From Cylindrodendrum hubeiense (Eukaryota; Ascomycota; Sordariomycetes; Hypocreales; Nectriaceae): a DNA stretch of 33,708 nucleotides. The position numbers and the translations under genes are program-made. The stretch's first letter is position 1, and each line of letters begins with the position of its first letter. Below the pieces are notes generated by a model, which saw nothing but the letters and a program-made list of their open reading frames with translations, ran no database searches and was not told where the DNA came from. The stretch is from NCBI GenBank assembly GCA_014621425.1, contig JAANBB010000426.1:1-33708 (forward strand), given 5' to 3'. Below, one piece after another: positions 20,835-31,264 of the stretch.

Positions 20835-21625
20835 ATGTGACATTCTGACTCATTCTGCATAATATTTATTTTGTTAGTGAATGTCACGTCGTTGTAACAA
20901 ACCTTGTCCATCTGCTTACCAACAAGATCCCCAGCTATTCACAATCTGACGACCAATGATGTCTTTAGGTCCATTTAGAACATGTCGATATTTACTGTGC
21001 GTGGCGGGATCCGGTTGATTGAATACCTGAGTGGCCAGAACACTGACATCATTATCATCGATGATACCTATAGGTGTATCCTCTACAGCCACTAGCCTCA
21101 AAGGATCCTGTTTCTATTCTTGTGGTAGTTTATGACCAATTACACAGTGGAAACTGCTGGGATATAGTGAAGTTCAATGCAGACGTCGAAATTCCGGAGT
21201 GCTCGGGAGTCTCGATCGTCCAATGCGTTTATGGATAGTATACCAGACAGTCGGTGCGGACGCCCGCGGGGTTGATCGATATTCGTACACCATACTTAAC
21301 ATATACATTGAGAGCGTTAAAGTGAAATTTCTATTCTTCGGTGAATTAATTTGGCCAATTATACGTGAAGATAAAAGATATCATTGTATTCTCAGACCTA
21401 TCGGCCGTAATTTCAACCCAGTGTATGCTCTGTAAATTCGACAACGAGAAATCGAGCTAGCTGCTGTGTGGCCGTTCTGTTCAGAGATGGTGTGAGGTTT
21501 AGAACTAGGTGGCAAGGTATTAAAGTCCTTGAAATTTTCGGCAACTTGGACACTGTTTCAACAACGCTTTGACTGGTAGTATCATTGGTTCCGGCGACAA
21601 CAAAAATGGTAGGAGTCCCATCTCT
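20835..21625 (-). pseudogene. Decayed NmrA-like NAD(P)-binding protein
   Basis: NmrA-like proteins are Rossmann-fold relatives of short-chain dehydrogenases that act as NADP-sensing regulators or as reductases. The N-terminal Rossmann strand and helix read TIFVVAGTNDTTSQSVVETV (about 21620-21555), where the family has a GGTGxxG loop; the glycines are largely gone. Next come TATQQLARFLVVEF and a stretch with several stops. After a frame change KQDPLRLVAVEDTPIGIID and VSVLATQVFNQPDP, then YRHVLNGPKDIIGRQIVN (to about 20935). A last frame change gives AGDLVGKQMDKVCYNDVTF. Segment order and spacing fit one ~270-residue gene. The frame breaks, stops and lost nucleotide loop make function very unlikely. 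Confidence 0.82.
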
Positions 21626-22519
21626 GATAGCGTTCAATGCGATACCCCGTGTGAAATAATACCACGAACATCGGCAATCGACTGGCACTTCCCTTTGTAT
21701 ATTAACTTAGAGTCTTTCTATGCTCAGCGGCATACCACGATCTGCATATTAAGAACTGGAGCACTTCATCCGCCAGGGCGAATCGACTTTTCGAAATGAG
21801 CCAACTATCTTTCAAGGATCCCAACGTTCGAAAGGAGAACAAAAAATGCACTCGGAACTTCTCAGGAGCGGGGCGCATTTTCTATTATTCATTATGGACC
21901 CGAACTCTACTCACCAGCCTACCCTCATGGAGGTGACGCCCTCAAAAGGTTTACTGTGTGGGGTTACGTGTTTGAAGGACCAAGGTCTACCTGGTACTCT
22001 CCACAAACCTCACATGATGGATTATTTACAGAAGCTTCGGGATCATTTGCCGCGGGGAAGCCCCGGGACTTCGCTGACATGATCTTGGTCAAAGACTGAA
22101 CCGAGGCCCATCCTCACCGGTTGCCACCGTTTGCAACCAAGAGAACTGTTGATTTTTGCAGCCATGTTGGAAAATAGCGCTGAACTTCCAAAATGCTCTC
22201 TCGCTTGCACCACCTCGTTATAAGTGTGATGGGTGTTCTTGGAATATGCAGAGAGAAGCTGTTAGGAATTGATGATAGTGGATACATTCCAAGGCTTGTT
22301 TCTGGAAATCGCAGCCAAAACACCACAAGGCCAATATACCATGTATGAAACAACAATATTGTTTAGTATTCTACTCTCCCTTTGGCAAGAGCTATTTAAT
22401 CATTGTCTCAGTAGCTACCACCGCAATTCATACCATCAGCAACCCAAACAACCCATGGTCGCATCCCTCAGCAATCTGACCACCATCAGCCACCCAATTC
22501 AACAGTAATGCTAGCCTGT
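21626..22519. other. Region without a confident gene
   Basis: Short ORFs on both strands. The plus ORF at 21846-22082 (MHSELLRSGAHFLLF start) and the minus ORF at 22114-22356 show no domain and no usable splice pattern. The end of the stretch is the 3' flank of the second trypsin gene. Confidence 0.5.
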
Positions 22520-23514
22520 CTAGGAAGTCCACTTGTTGGTGTTGATCCAAGTGACATAGTTGCCGATTCGGGAGTACACTCCAGCGTAACCTGCCTCAGC
22601 ACATCCCTGGCCCCAGGAAACAAGTCCGATCAAAACACCAGTGGAGGCATCAATGATAGGACCGCCACTGTCGCCCGAGCAGGAGTCCTTACCACCGGCA
22701 GCAAGGCCTGCACAGAACATGTTGTCGGTAACAGCAGATGTACCGTACTCAGCCCGGCAGGTAGCTCGCGAAACAACGGGGACCGAAACCTTTCGCAGAG
22801 TTGCTGGCAGAGTTGAGCCGTTCTCAGTCAAAAGACCCCTGTTTTGTGAATTAGCATAATTCTCACTATTTGCTGTCTTAGGGTTTAACATCTCCGGTGC
22901 AGAAAGTACGTACCAGCCTGCAACAGTGGTCGTGGTATCAGCAACGGGATCAGAGCCTTGGACCGGAAGGGTAGCGTAGCCAATAGTCGTGCTTGTCGCA
23001 ATAGCGGTTGACAAGTGCCAGAGAGCCACATCATTGTTAATCGTGGACGAGCTATACGAAGGATGGACAGTAATAGAAGAAACGCCGACTTGAGTACCGC
23101 CGGAAGCCCAGGTCTACATATTGGTTAGTTCATATTTGCGTTGGAAGGACTTGGGTCGGTTATGGAGTCCGTAGGAGTCTAGTGAGAGGGCCATCAATGG
23201 TGGAAGTAGCTTACGAGGGTGCCTGCGCGGACTTTGACAGACGAGGCCGAGTAGCTCACAGAGCAATGAGCTGCCGTGGCAACAGTGTAGGCGTTGATCA
23301 AGACGCCGCCGCAAAAGTGCGAGCTGCTGTGCGACAGGCTAACGATGTAAGGGAACTCGCCAGAGGAAGCTGTGGTTCCGCCCACGATACTGTCGTCACG
23401 GCCATTGAGCCCAAATGATGGCTTTGTAAATGCTGCCGCTGGCTTTGCGAGTGCTGCCGCAAGGGACATTGCTGGCATCGCAAGTGCGATGGCGAGAGCG
23501 AAAATTGGCGTCAT
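22520..23514 (-). CDS. Secreted trypsin-like serine protease (S1A), 272 aa
   Basis: Exons 23514-23215, 23113-22914 and 22838-22520 (300, 200 and 319 nt), with introns of 101 and 75 nt, both GT-AG, give 272 codons. It has a signal peptide (MTPIFALAIALAMPAMSLAA), a propeptide of about 25 residues and the activation site IVGG. The triad is His in ATAAHC, Asp in INNDVALW and Ser in GDSGGP; the pocket Asp is in DSCSGD, so trypsin specificity is expected. LVSWGQGCA follows, and the C-terminus ends in WINTNKWTS. The middle exon is 200 nt as in the paralogue at 15702-16665, and about 46 of its 67 residues are identical by hand count. No damage seen. The second intron is a multiple of three without a stop, so a retained-intron form would stay in frame. 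Extracellular protein digestion is the likely role. Confidence 0.95.
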
Positions 23515-23596
23515 TGTTAGAGCTGGATTGATAAGGATGTAGATTGTGGTGAAAGAGATGTTGATGATATTTCAAAGACAGGCAGACTTTAACCTA

Positions 23597-23604
23597 TATT
23601 TATA
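23597..23604 (-). promoter_or_regulatory. TATA-box-like element of the second trypsin gene
   Basis: The minus strand reads TATAAATA about 83 nt upstream of the ATG at 23514, a position comparable with the TATA-like word of the first trypsin gene. Confidence 0.5.
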
Positions 23605-23969
23605 CGTAGGTTACAACACGTACTACTCATGAAGCATATGGCTACCAGCTGCCCTACAACGCATGGCTTCTACGTACCTCATCGGTCTTCCAACTACATT
23701 GAGAAGTTGAATAAAAGGCTTATCTAATCTCCTTCTAAATTCGATGTGCTTAACGTCCTTTGTGGAGGCCGGAGGTCAAAAGTACGAGCTGAAAGTAGAA
23801 GGCAAAAGATTAACGTGCCGTCGGTGCCGATACAATCTACACTTACGGATAGGCGCACCGAATATCAGATAGAAGGCGCCTCACTACCCCGCCACATAAG
23901 TGCTGATGTATCGGCTACTTTTCCCCTTCGAGAATGCTTTCCTTTATTCACAAATCACATATAAGCAAT

Positions 23970-24225
23970 CACATTTGATAGGACCTTCTATATCCAGCCT
24001 GGATACCAAGGGGCGTCGGAGAAGTCCTCTAAAGAGCAGGTAAATGCATCCAGTGAAATGGTGTGATGGTCAGGGGAACATCTGAACTATCCATAGGAAG
24101 GTTTCTGATTTCTCCGTCCTTCCTGATAATAACACAAGGGTCCGCTGGAATAGAGTTGGCAAAGGCACTTTGATACAAGCAGCAGGGACTAGCCTACTAT
24201 AGAAACTCGGTGTAGAGTTGGCAAT
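23970..24225 (-). pseudogene. Decayed coding sequence of unknown family
   Basis: The minus strand reads protein-like sequence CLYQSAFANSIPADP, CVIIRKDGEIRNLP and MDSSDVPLTITPFHWMHLP, then a TAG. Overlapping it, another frame continues as LDAFTCSLEDFSDAPWYPGW followed by TAG, suggesting one frame change and at least one stop. Not low-complexity and not explained by an opposite-strand gene. Family not recognised. Confidence 0.35.
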
Positions 24226-24623
24226 TATTCCCAGTTAAGTAACAGCGGCTTCTAGTAGTCCTGCGTGGAGCCACCATGGTCACATCGCGTTGGCTGTAAC
24301 AGAAAGATCTGCAACGGGCTCGCTGATAAGGGTTGTATGGTGCTACTTATCTCCGTCTTTTTCGGTCTTTCGGACGCGCCCGGACTGTGTCACCCCCGGA
24401 CTATAATATGCCGGTTCGAAGATCATATAGGCAGTATCGCTTGCTACATGAAACGTCTGATTGTGCTGTACGGTCCAAGGTTACTGATTGGCCCGCTCTA
24501 CGGATCCATGAATCACAGCTCCCACCTTGATGTCCGATGATACAGTGGGGTGACAAAAGTCCCGGTCGATCCACCCCACTAACACCTTCCCTTTTATATA
24601 TGCATAATAATAACCTAGCGCTT
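24226..24623. other. No confident gene
   Basis: Overlapping plus-strand ORFs of 91 and 65 codons (24265-24540 and 24333-24530). Neither has a recognisable domain, and one of the two must be noise. Confidence 0.4.
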
Positions 24624-24654
24624 CACACACACACACACACACATACACACACAC
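24624..24654 (+). repeat. CA dinucleotide microsatellite
   Basis: Fifteen CA-type units with a single T interruption (ACATACAC) at about 24641-24650. An uninterrupted CA array in GC-normal DNA shows that this side of the window has not been subjected to heavy CpA mutation, unlike positions 1-9535. Confidence 0.95.
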
Positions 24655-25170
24655 CTAATACACGTTGATCTGACGGCCGAGGTCAAGCTCTAAATAAATT
24701 GGCTCCAGGTCGATGGCAATGTTAATAGCCCAACTACGTTGATAGGTTCCAGTATGGACGCAGCGCATGCTTTGTCTCACTAGGTATCGAGCCAGGTGAT
24801 TATTAATTGTGTTAGGTAACTTCCATGGTGTGTCGGATTGATTTGACAGGGTGAATAAGAATGGTGCGTGACGCATAAAAGCTATTAGGGACATTGTCAC
24901 ATGCTAAAAGCTTTCGTATTTTCCATTGATACCTTCTCGTGGTGTGGCCGTGTCGCTAATGTGAAGATCTTACGAGTCCCCGGAAGCCACTGCCCTATAG
25001 CCCCAGTAGTGCCGGTCGGTGCGGCTGTTTTAAGCCCAGCCACCATTTAGGCACATCTAAATACCAATTCCAAGAAAGTGGTTGGCCCGCATGGGAGTAT
25101 TATCATAGCCGAATGTCACATCGAGTACTCGTACTATTCCACTGGATAGTTGGTCAGTGGTAAGGTGATG
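24655..25170 (-). pseudogene. Possible decayed coding sequence, unknown family
   Basis: The minus strand shows VRVLDVTFGYDNTPMRANHF (about 25140-25080), then broken sequence, then an 81-codon open frame (24900-24655). That frame includes PWKLPNTINNHLARYLV, RCVHTGTYQRSWAINIAID and LEPIYLELDLGRQINVY, with a stop at the CA repeat. Amino-acid composition and helix-like spacing look like real protein. Not recognised; start and splicing cannot be fixed. Confidence 0.35.
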
Positions 25171-26899
25171 AATAAACAACACAATATGATTACCTCAATC
25201 ACCCTGATTGCGATGCAGTGCCCTGACTTCACATTACCTCATGTGACATATTCTAAGCTAAGTAACCACCGGGCCGACTGCTAACAAATACCCCACCAAT
25301 TTTCCATTAGGAATCTTGTTTGCAGCCCACCCTATTAACATACATAGTAGCCCTAAGAACGCCCGTTACATATGAGTATGATATCTATACAAATACTAGA
25401 TCTAAACTCATTACTGTATTTAAAACCCCCACTCTTATAATTATCCATTTCTTTCTGAAGATTTATTACAAGACTGACAAGCCTACACAACAAATACCCC
25501 GCACCCCAAGTGTAGAAAAGTGATTCACAGTGACAAGTTGTGGAGTTCTCGATTTGATTGAGAAATTCATCCTAAAATTGAGTCTGACACTAATAACTAC
25601 AGGCACAGTAGCTAGTAGATCTACCCAATCTTATCTGGTATGGAAACTCATAATGGCAGCTTTGCATTTTCCAACAGCACCTTCTTCACTAAGGCTTCAG
25701 GTCGGCGCCGGTACTGTTGGGAGACACCCGGGCAGCTGAAAGAGGATTTCTCATGCAGAAGTCATAGAAGCTACCCTATTAGCGGGCTCGAAGGCCAGCC
25801 TACACACAGTGAAGTCGGTGACCAGCATACAACCCTACGATGCTGTCGAGCGTTCGAAGGTTAGCCAAGCTCACACACCTACCGACCCTGGAGAGCAAAT
25901 TGAACTGGGCAAGAATACGAAAAGGTGCAAGGCAGAATAAGGTACATGGACCGACACCGGATCCCTACGCTTAGCAAGACAGAGCCTAGGCGGGCTAAGA
26001 CAATCGGGCACTCCGAGACCGATATCGCAAGGCCTCAAGACCCGATGCCGCACTTTTCCCTTACTTTTAGGTACCATAAAACGTATACTATCGGACTCTC
26101 AGATATGAGGGAAATCAAGAGCGTCCTTCGTATTCAAGTGTATCCCTCATCTTCCATTCCGAGAGAGGCAGAAAAGATCAAAAGATCACCAACTACCTCT
26201 ATATTGGATTTAAAAAGAGCTTAATTTGTTAGCACTCCATTTTCGCCGTGGCTTATGATAACATACTATGGGTTAGACACTGAGATGTTATCACATCTAG
26301 TTAAGGTAGTCTAGCGCTTAGCTGACGAAGAAATGGGGGGATGGAAAGCTCAACTAAGAGGACATGATTAGATAAGGCGCTTTGCTGGGGCAATGAACAA
26401 GGTGGATAGAGAGGGTTAGGAGAGAAGAAGGAAATCAAATGTAAGCAAGAGTTGCTTCATAGTATGGGATAACGCAGTGAGGTGCTAGAAAGAGATTTGA
26501 TGAGTGCCACTGTATTTGGAAGGAGAGCCCATAACATTAAAATGATGTGGTACATTCCGGGCTAAAGATGATAATTATCAATATAATACTGTGTGGGCGG
26601 CGGGCACAAGAGACAGTCAAAGACACAACAACCAACCCACCAAAAGTAGGCACTATGACTGGTATTACCCGAATAATAGCGATGCGTCCGCAATATTGAT
26701 GAAGTCACAGGTAAAAGACTCTTAAAGTGGATAAAATATATTAGCCTGACTAATACTATTAACGACCATCATCTGATCCAGTTGGTCACATTACAATGTC
26801 GCAAAAATGGACTAAAAAGGACGTAAATTGAGCTTACTAACATATCTACTACCAAACACTCACAATAACTTTTCAAGCTCGAGAATACGAATGAATATG
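25171..26899. other. Long stretch without a recognised gene
   Basis: AT-richer part at 25300-25500, then ORFs under 100 codons (25530-25739, 25640-25864 and 25925-26224 plus). They overlap in different frames and show no domain. 26320-26530 is purine-rich. Some may be relics, but I cannot support a call. Confidence 0.5.
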
Positions 26900-27571
26900 A
26901 CCGAGATATGTCGGTCCTACCCTGCAACTCTCAATCAATAACCAATTGACCCTATCTAATAGAAGATTAGTCATAGAGATCTCATGACAATGCTTAATGT
27001 GACTTTCTTTATCATATCGCTCTTCTACCGTTAAGCCCCTGGCCCGCATTCAGTACTCTTTACACTAATAAAAGCTGCAGTGAGCTAAGTGAAACCCTTA
27101 ACTAGAGTAAAATACACTATCCACTCTCAACCGATTCACAAGCATACTGACTTCCTGCTCTGTAAGCCTGTGCGTGGCGTTACGATCGGCCCACTCTCTC
27201 CCAGTATCTGAATTTACGGCGTAGAACTCAGCTGTTAATTCGCTGTCGATACAGTGCTATGGCAACCAGGAAACAGAAATTCCATCATACTGGCAGTCAA
27301 AAGTCATTGCCTCCTTCACAGTGGTTCCGCAGTAACATCGAAGCAGCTTTGACCTAGAAATTGGCTTCCGATCTTTAGATACAAGGAGAAATGCTACCAG
27401 GACGACCAAATATATATTCCAGACAATCCATGGAATGCAAAAGGTATTGCGGTGACTACGTCCATTATGCTTTAACGAGGCATCAAGCTCAGCGTCGTTG
27501 TCTGATCTACCGAGAGGCGGAGACCCACAGAGTCTAGAGTAGCTTGCCGGTGGGAGCTCACAGAGTTTCCT
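26900..27571 (-). pseudogene. Decayed fungal membrane protein, CGxxxxEA...WLPxxC...HxxHC type
   Basis: A single minus-strand frame is open from 27571 to 27260 and continues in the same frame through stops at 27259-27257, 27100-27098, 27067-27065 and 27052-27050. In order it reads an acidic segment, a hydrophobic helix (WIVWNIYLVVLVAFLLVSK) and CGTTVKEAMTFDCQYD. Then SVSWLP-stop-HCIDSELTAEF, EWADRNATHRLTEQEVS, GFHLAHCSFY-stop-CKEY-stop, LTVEERYDKESHIKHC. This is the pattern of an uncharacterised single-pass fungal family that I recall from many Pezizomycotina genomes, often in metabolite clusters. The damage seen is nonsense only. The codons expected there (for instance Trp after SFY) could become stops by one transition. 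An intron may precede 27571 (acceptor TCTAAAG), so the 5' end is missing. Confidence 0.72.
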
Positions 27572-27574
27572 TTA

Positions 27575-28829
27575 GAATAAAGAATATGAAAAGATACGTG
27601 ACGCTCTTGGTATTCTAGAGACTCTTGGTCACATAAACTTCTGCTCGCTGGACAAATATCTCACCGAGAACTTGATTTGTAATTACTCTGATTCGCAGAA
27701 GCTCGGGTAGTCTCCAAAATAAGAAGTAAATTCAATAGCGCATCTTGCGCTCCAAGGATAGCCATTAAACATACGAGCGGATTTCTCGACATTTGGAGAA
27801 GCCCATCGTAGGTTGCAATTACAAAGGGCATGAGCGGAGCGAAAAATAGAGCGTGGCAACATCAGGGCCTGTTGTGCAACTAACAGAGGCGCGACCTCGA
27901 CCCAACACATGATTTTCGCGTAGCTTATCATGTCAGAACAAAGGTCGAATTAGAAATCTGGTTGGAGGTATTGATAGTGGGGTATAAATATTCGTCGTAG
28001 TCAATATCATAATGACATTCGATAAAGTATTTTATCCCACACCCTGTCAAGGAGGAAGATACGAAGCAGAGAGTAGATAATCAGGAGGCAGTGACGTGGC
28101 AATGGTCGGGTTGAGGCCAAATCTTTTATTGGATTGTCAAACCATCACCAGAAAAAAGCGCGCTTCACGACATGTTTCTTCCAGTTCCGAGTCCACCTCG
28201 TGGTGCGTCAGTGACGTGACGGCATTCCGGCATAGCGCAGTGACAACACATTTGAGACAGCACCGTTTATTATGTCCTAGTAATAAGGGAAAATATCACG
28301 TGTAATCTTATTCAAGAAAAAGATAATGCGAGTTTCAGGTGTGGAATAATTGATGGAGAACACACCAGTCATCCCCTGGTCCATGTAATTTGGAAGGACC
28401 AACATGCATGATGTTTTTCGTGACATATGCAACGAAAATAAATCCACATTTACAAGCAGAACCAACAACATGATTAACCCGGAATTTCGGCCTTTGTTCC
28501 ATGCCTTTCTTGATTTGTTGTTGCCTGGGATGCATGAAAGAGAAAATGGGTCTCAATTTAGGACGGAACTCTGATTTCAACCCGTAAGGAGCAAATTGCA
28601 TTACTGAGTGGAAGCCACAGCATATTACCTTGGGGTTACCGGACATACTCGGAATACTGTGAATCTATTGAAGAGCGATGCTCAAGGACGATTATGTGGT
28701 GATACTGATGATTGTATAAGAAGCACATTTATGCCCCAGACAGAAAATGGCATCCACCACAAACAAAAACACCATCAGATCATCACTACTCCTACCACAA
28801 TATTTCTTCATGCCCATACCCCATCCAAC
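27575..28829. other. No confident gene
   Basis: Minus ORFs at 27683-27931 (82 codons) and 28335-28646 (103 codons, several Cys and His) and plus ORFs at 28096-28305 and 28608-29021. None has a recognisable domain. The last one overlaps the start of the small protein gene in another frame. Confidence 0.45.
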
Positions 28830-29246
28830 ATGAGATCCATCACCACCATTTTTCGCTCATGTCTTTCGCGATTGCTGCGTCGACCCTACCAGCCCCTGGT
28901 ATTAACAAGGTGGGCTCAGGGACTCGGGGCATTGAGTCCACTAGAGACACCGAAGATACCGTCGGCCTTGATGTCTACCCTGTGGAGTGGAGCAGGGAAA
29001 AGCGTGCAGACAACATTGTGAAACCTGGTGCCTATACTCCACTCTTTGGAGTTGAATTCAATGTGAGTAATAGTTCGTTTACTTGACGTGGTGCTTACTG
29101 ACATTTATCTCCTTGGACATCTCCAATTACAGAAAGACGTGACAAGTCGTGTTAGCCTTGGTGATGAACTGTATGGTTTAGCAACAAATGAGAACTTAAA
29201 ACTCTACCCCAGAGCGCTCTCTGGCCCAAGGATGCCAAATAAATAG
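28830..29246 (+). CDS. Small possibly secreted protein with Lys-Arg site, frame uncertain
   Basis: Exon 28859-29062 and exon 29133-29246, joined across a 70-nt GT-AG intron (GTGAGT...TTACAG), encode 105 residues beginning MSFAIAASTLPAP and ending RALSGPRMPNK. An ATG at 28830 in another frame reads MRSITTI. A one-base change in the run of five T at 28849-28853 would join it to the frame FSLMSFAIAAS and give a convincing signal peptide, so the gene may carry a frameshift. The mature part has one Kex2-type site (SREKR) followed by ADNIVKPGAYTPLFGVEF. Small secreted proteins with Kex2 sites beside UstYa-family genes can be ribosomal-peptide precursors, but the usual repeated cores are absent. Unrelated small secreted protein is equally possible. 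Confidence 0.45.
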
Positions 29247-30435
29247 TATATATCCACTTTAGCCCCAAATCTTTCGGCACGTTGTGGTGTTGTATCTTAA
29301 ATTCGCCCTTGACTGTCTGTCCGTGTAGTGCTGGTAAAGGTCCAAAGCCAAAGTGCAACCGTCTGGCAACGTCATTAATTTATTGGTATCCGTCTGTTTT
29401 CTTTCACTTAATAGTAGAAGGATATTGAAGATGGAAGTACAAATATTTGGTGATTATAAACTGTGCTTTGTGCTTATTCTATACGTATCGAATGTATGTA
29501 TCAATAGTTCTAGAGCTACTCATCATATTTATATTTAATAGAATGTTAATGGTTATAGATACGTTGACTTGAATGGGTTAAATACCAACTACGGGAAGTA
29601 CGAAACCCTCGGCCGAGGTTGTTATGAGATGTTGGTCGTCTTCATCCTGGACAAGATCATTCACGTTTTTCGCTTACCCTACAGTGCTCTCAAGTTCGTC
29701 CCTAAACGAAGGCTACGTCAAAGAATTCAAGCCCGGGTGTCGGAGTACGTGGATGATCTGATTTGCGTTGTGTCAGTTTACCCTGGCGAGATGAAGATAA
29801 ATTGAACCTTGGAGGTATCATGCCATGTCTTATCTTTGTACGCATGATGGGACGGATACCTAGTTCTTGGCATTTTACCGGCGTTGTGCATATCAAAAGT
29901 CCCATCAATCCATCCTATGGCGAGTCAACATTCTCCACTTTATCACCCGCAATTTCCAGGGGTTTCCGCAGCCTGCCAACGTGGCCAACATGGCCAACAG
30001 ATCAAGACCACCTTCCACAAGCAATCGACCTGCATTACGCTAACCAAGAATGTTATGTTTGGGTGAGCTCGGGCACTTTTCAATATGTGTGGATGTATCT
30101 CAGAAATGCTTCCGTCTGAAATATTCCTGTACGACTGGCGTTCTAACCCGTTCTCAAACAATGTTTCTGAGGCCATCGCGCGTTCGCTCACCTACTTCGA
30201 AAAACCATGGAAGAGATAACCGAATCTCGCGAGAAATTGCTTTCTTGTCCTAAATCTCCATGTTTGAGACTCGAATATCCCGGCGATAACGAACCTCCGG
30301 GACATCTTCTAGCGCCAAGGAATACAGTACAAACAATTACACTACTGGCCTTCTTGGGTGAATCACTGCCAGGAAACATGAACATCGCACTGGCTTGCCG
30401 TGATGCCTTAGCAGGGTAACGGTTCTTCCAAATGG
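29247..30435. other. Region with unassigned ORFs
   Basis: Plus ORFs 29569-29805 (78 codons, including YGKYETLGRGCYEMLVVF) and 29763-30119 (118 codons) look partly protein-like. A frame near 30111-30225 reads EIFLYDWRSNPFSNN before a stop. No family recognised and no consistent splice model found. This may be the remains of one or two genes between the small protein and the UstYa-like gene. Confidence 0.4.
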
Positions 30436-31264
30436 ATGCACAGAAAAATCTCACGCCATTGGAGCGTTCAACGATTCTCTACTGTAAGCGTCGAGTATTC
30501 TTCTATTAGTCGCAGTCGAAGTCAGCAAGAATTGCATGCTTATCATTTAGAAGATCCAGCGCAGGACGCACTCGAGTACGACCATAAGGTGTTTGCCAGC
30601 TCCATCTATAACGATGTGACGGAGTATCAGGGGCCGCCTACTGAAAAGAACAACCGACTATGGAAGGACTTATACTCGCGTAAGATTCGCCCGGAGTATA
30701 TCCCTGGAGCCTTTGAAGCCATGACGGTCTGACAAGAGGATATGCTATGTTAGACATGAATACCCACGTCACCGAAGACGAGGCCCGTCTCCTGCCAAAC
30801 GAGCCCGCGCTTGAAGCGTTGTACGAAGGTAGCAGGTACTTGATTAACCTAAACATCTTCCATGATCTGCATTGTATCGACATAATTCGAATAGCCATTT
30901 ATTACTTTTTAGAAGAGCATTAGAACATGACGTATAATCCTTACACTCGTTACGAGAAAGCCGACGACGCACTTCGGGCTCAGCATGGTCAGGACAAGGG
31001 TATTCAGCACGTAGACCACTGTATAGACGTTATACGGCAGTCAGCGCAATGCAGCTCAGATATCACCCCAACATCTTTCAGTACAGCCCTCAGGCTGGCG
31101 AAATAAGAGCCAGAGCCAGAGTATCCCATGAGTGTCGGAACTTTGACAAGGTCAAGAAGTGGGCAATCCAGAACCATTCGCGCGTGCCGTTTGGCGGGCT
31201 CGGGGATGGTCTTGAAGTTGGAAAATGCGGCTTTGACGACCCCTGGACATGTTTATATGAGTGA
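30436..31264 (+). pseudogene. Decayed UstYa-like (DUF3328) oxidase
   Basis: UstYa/DUF3328 proteins are fungal oxidative enzymes, best known for macrocyclisation in ribosomal cyclic peptides such as ustiloxins. Their mark is two HxxHC motifs. Here HLEDPAQDALEYDHKVF and DVTEYQGPPTEKNNRLWKDL lead to a 59-nt GT-AG intron (30680-30738). Then come MNTHVTEDEARLLPNE and LNIFHDLHCIDIIR (motif 1). An in-frame TAG follows after FLEEH (30919-30921). The same frame goes on with HVDHCIDVIRQSAQCSSDI (motif 2). A frame change in the CCCC at about 31066-31070 leads to SHECRNFDKVKKWAIQNH, the family's C-terminal signature, ending at TGA 31262-31264. One stop and one frameshift make it a pseudogene. The usual N-terminal membrane helix is not visible. 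It lies 380 bp upstream of the ABC transporter. Confidence 0.85.

Noticed and set aside
30188..30454. Minus ORF with GARRCPG resembling a P450 haem loop
   Set aside because: The preceding Phe-x-x-Gly pattern and the rest of the P450 are absent; likely coincidence in an 88-codon ORF.
30910..30930. Intron explaining the TAG in the UstYa-like gene
   Set aside because: The only upstream donor (GTATCG in the first HxxHC motif) would remove conserved residues, so a nonsense mutation is the simpler reading.
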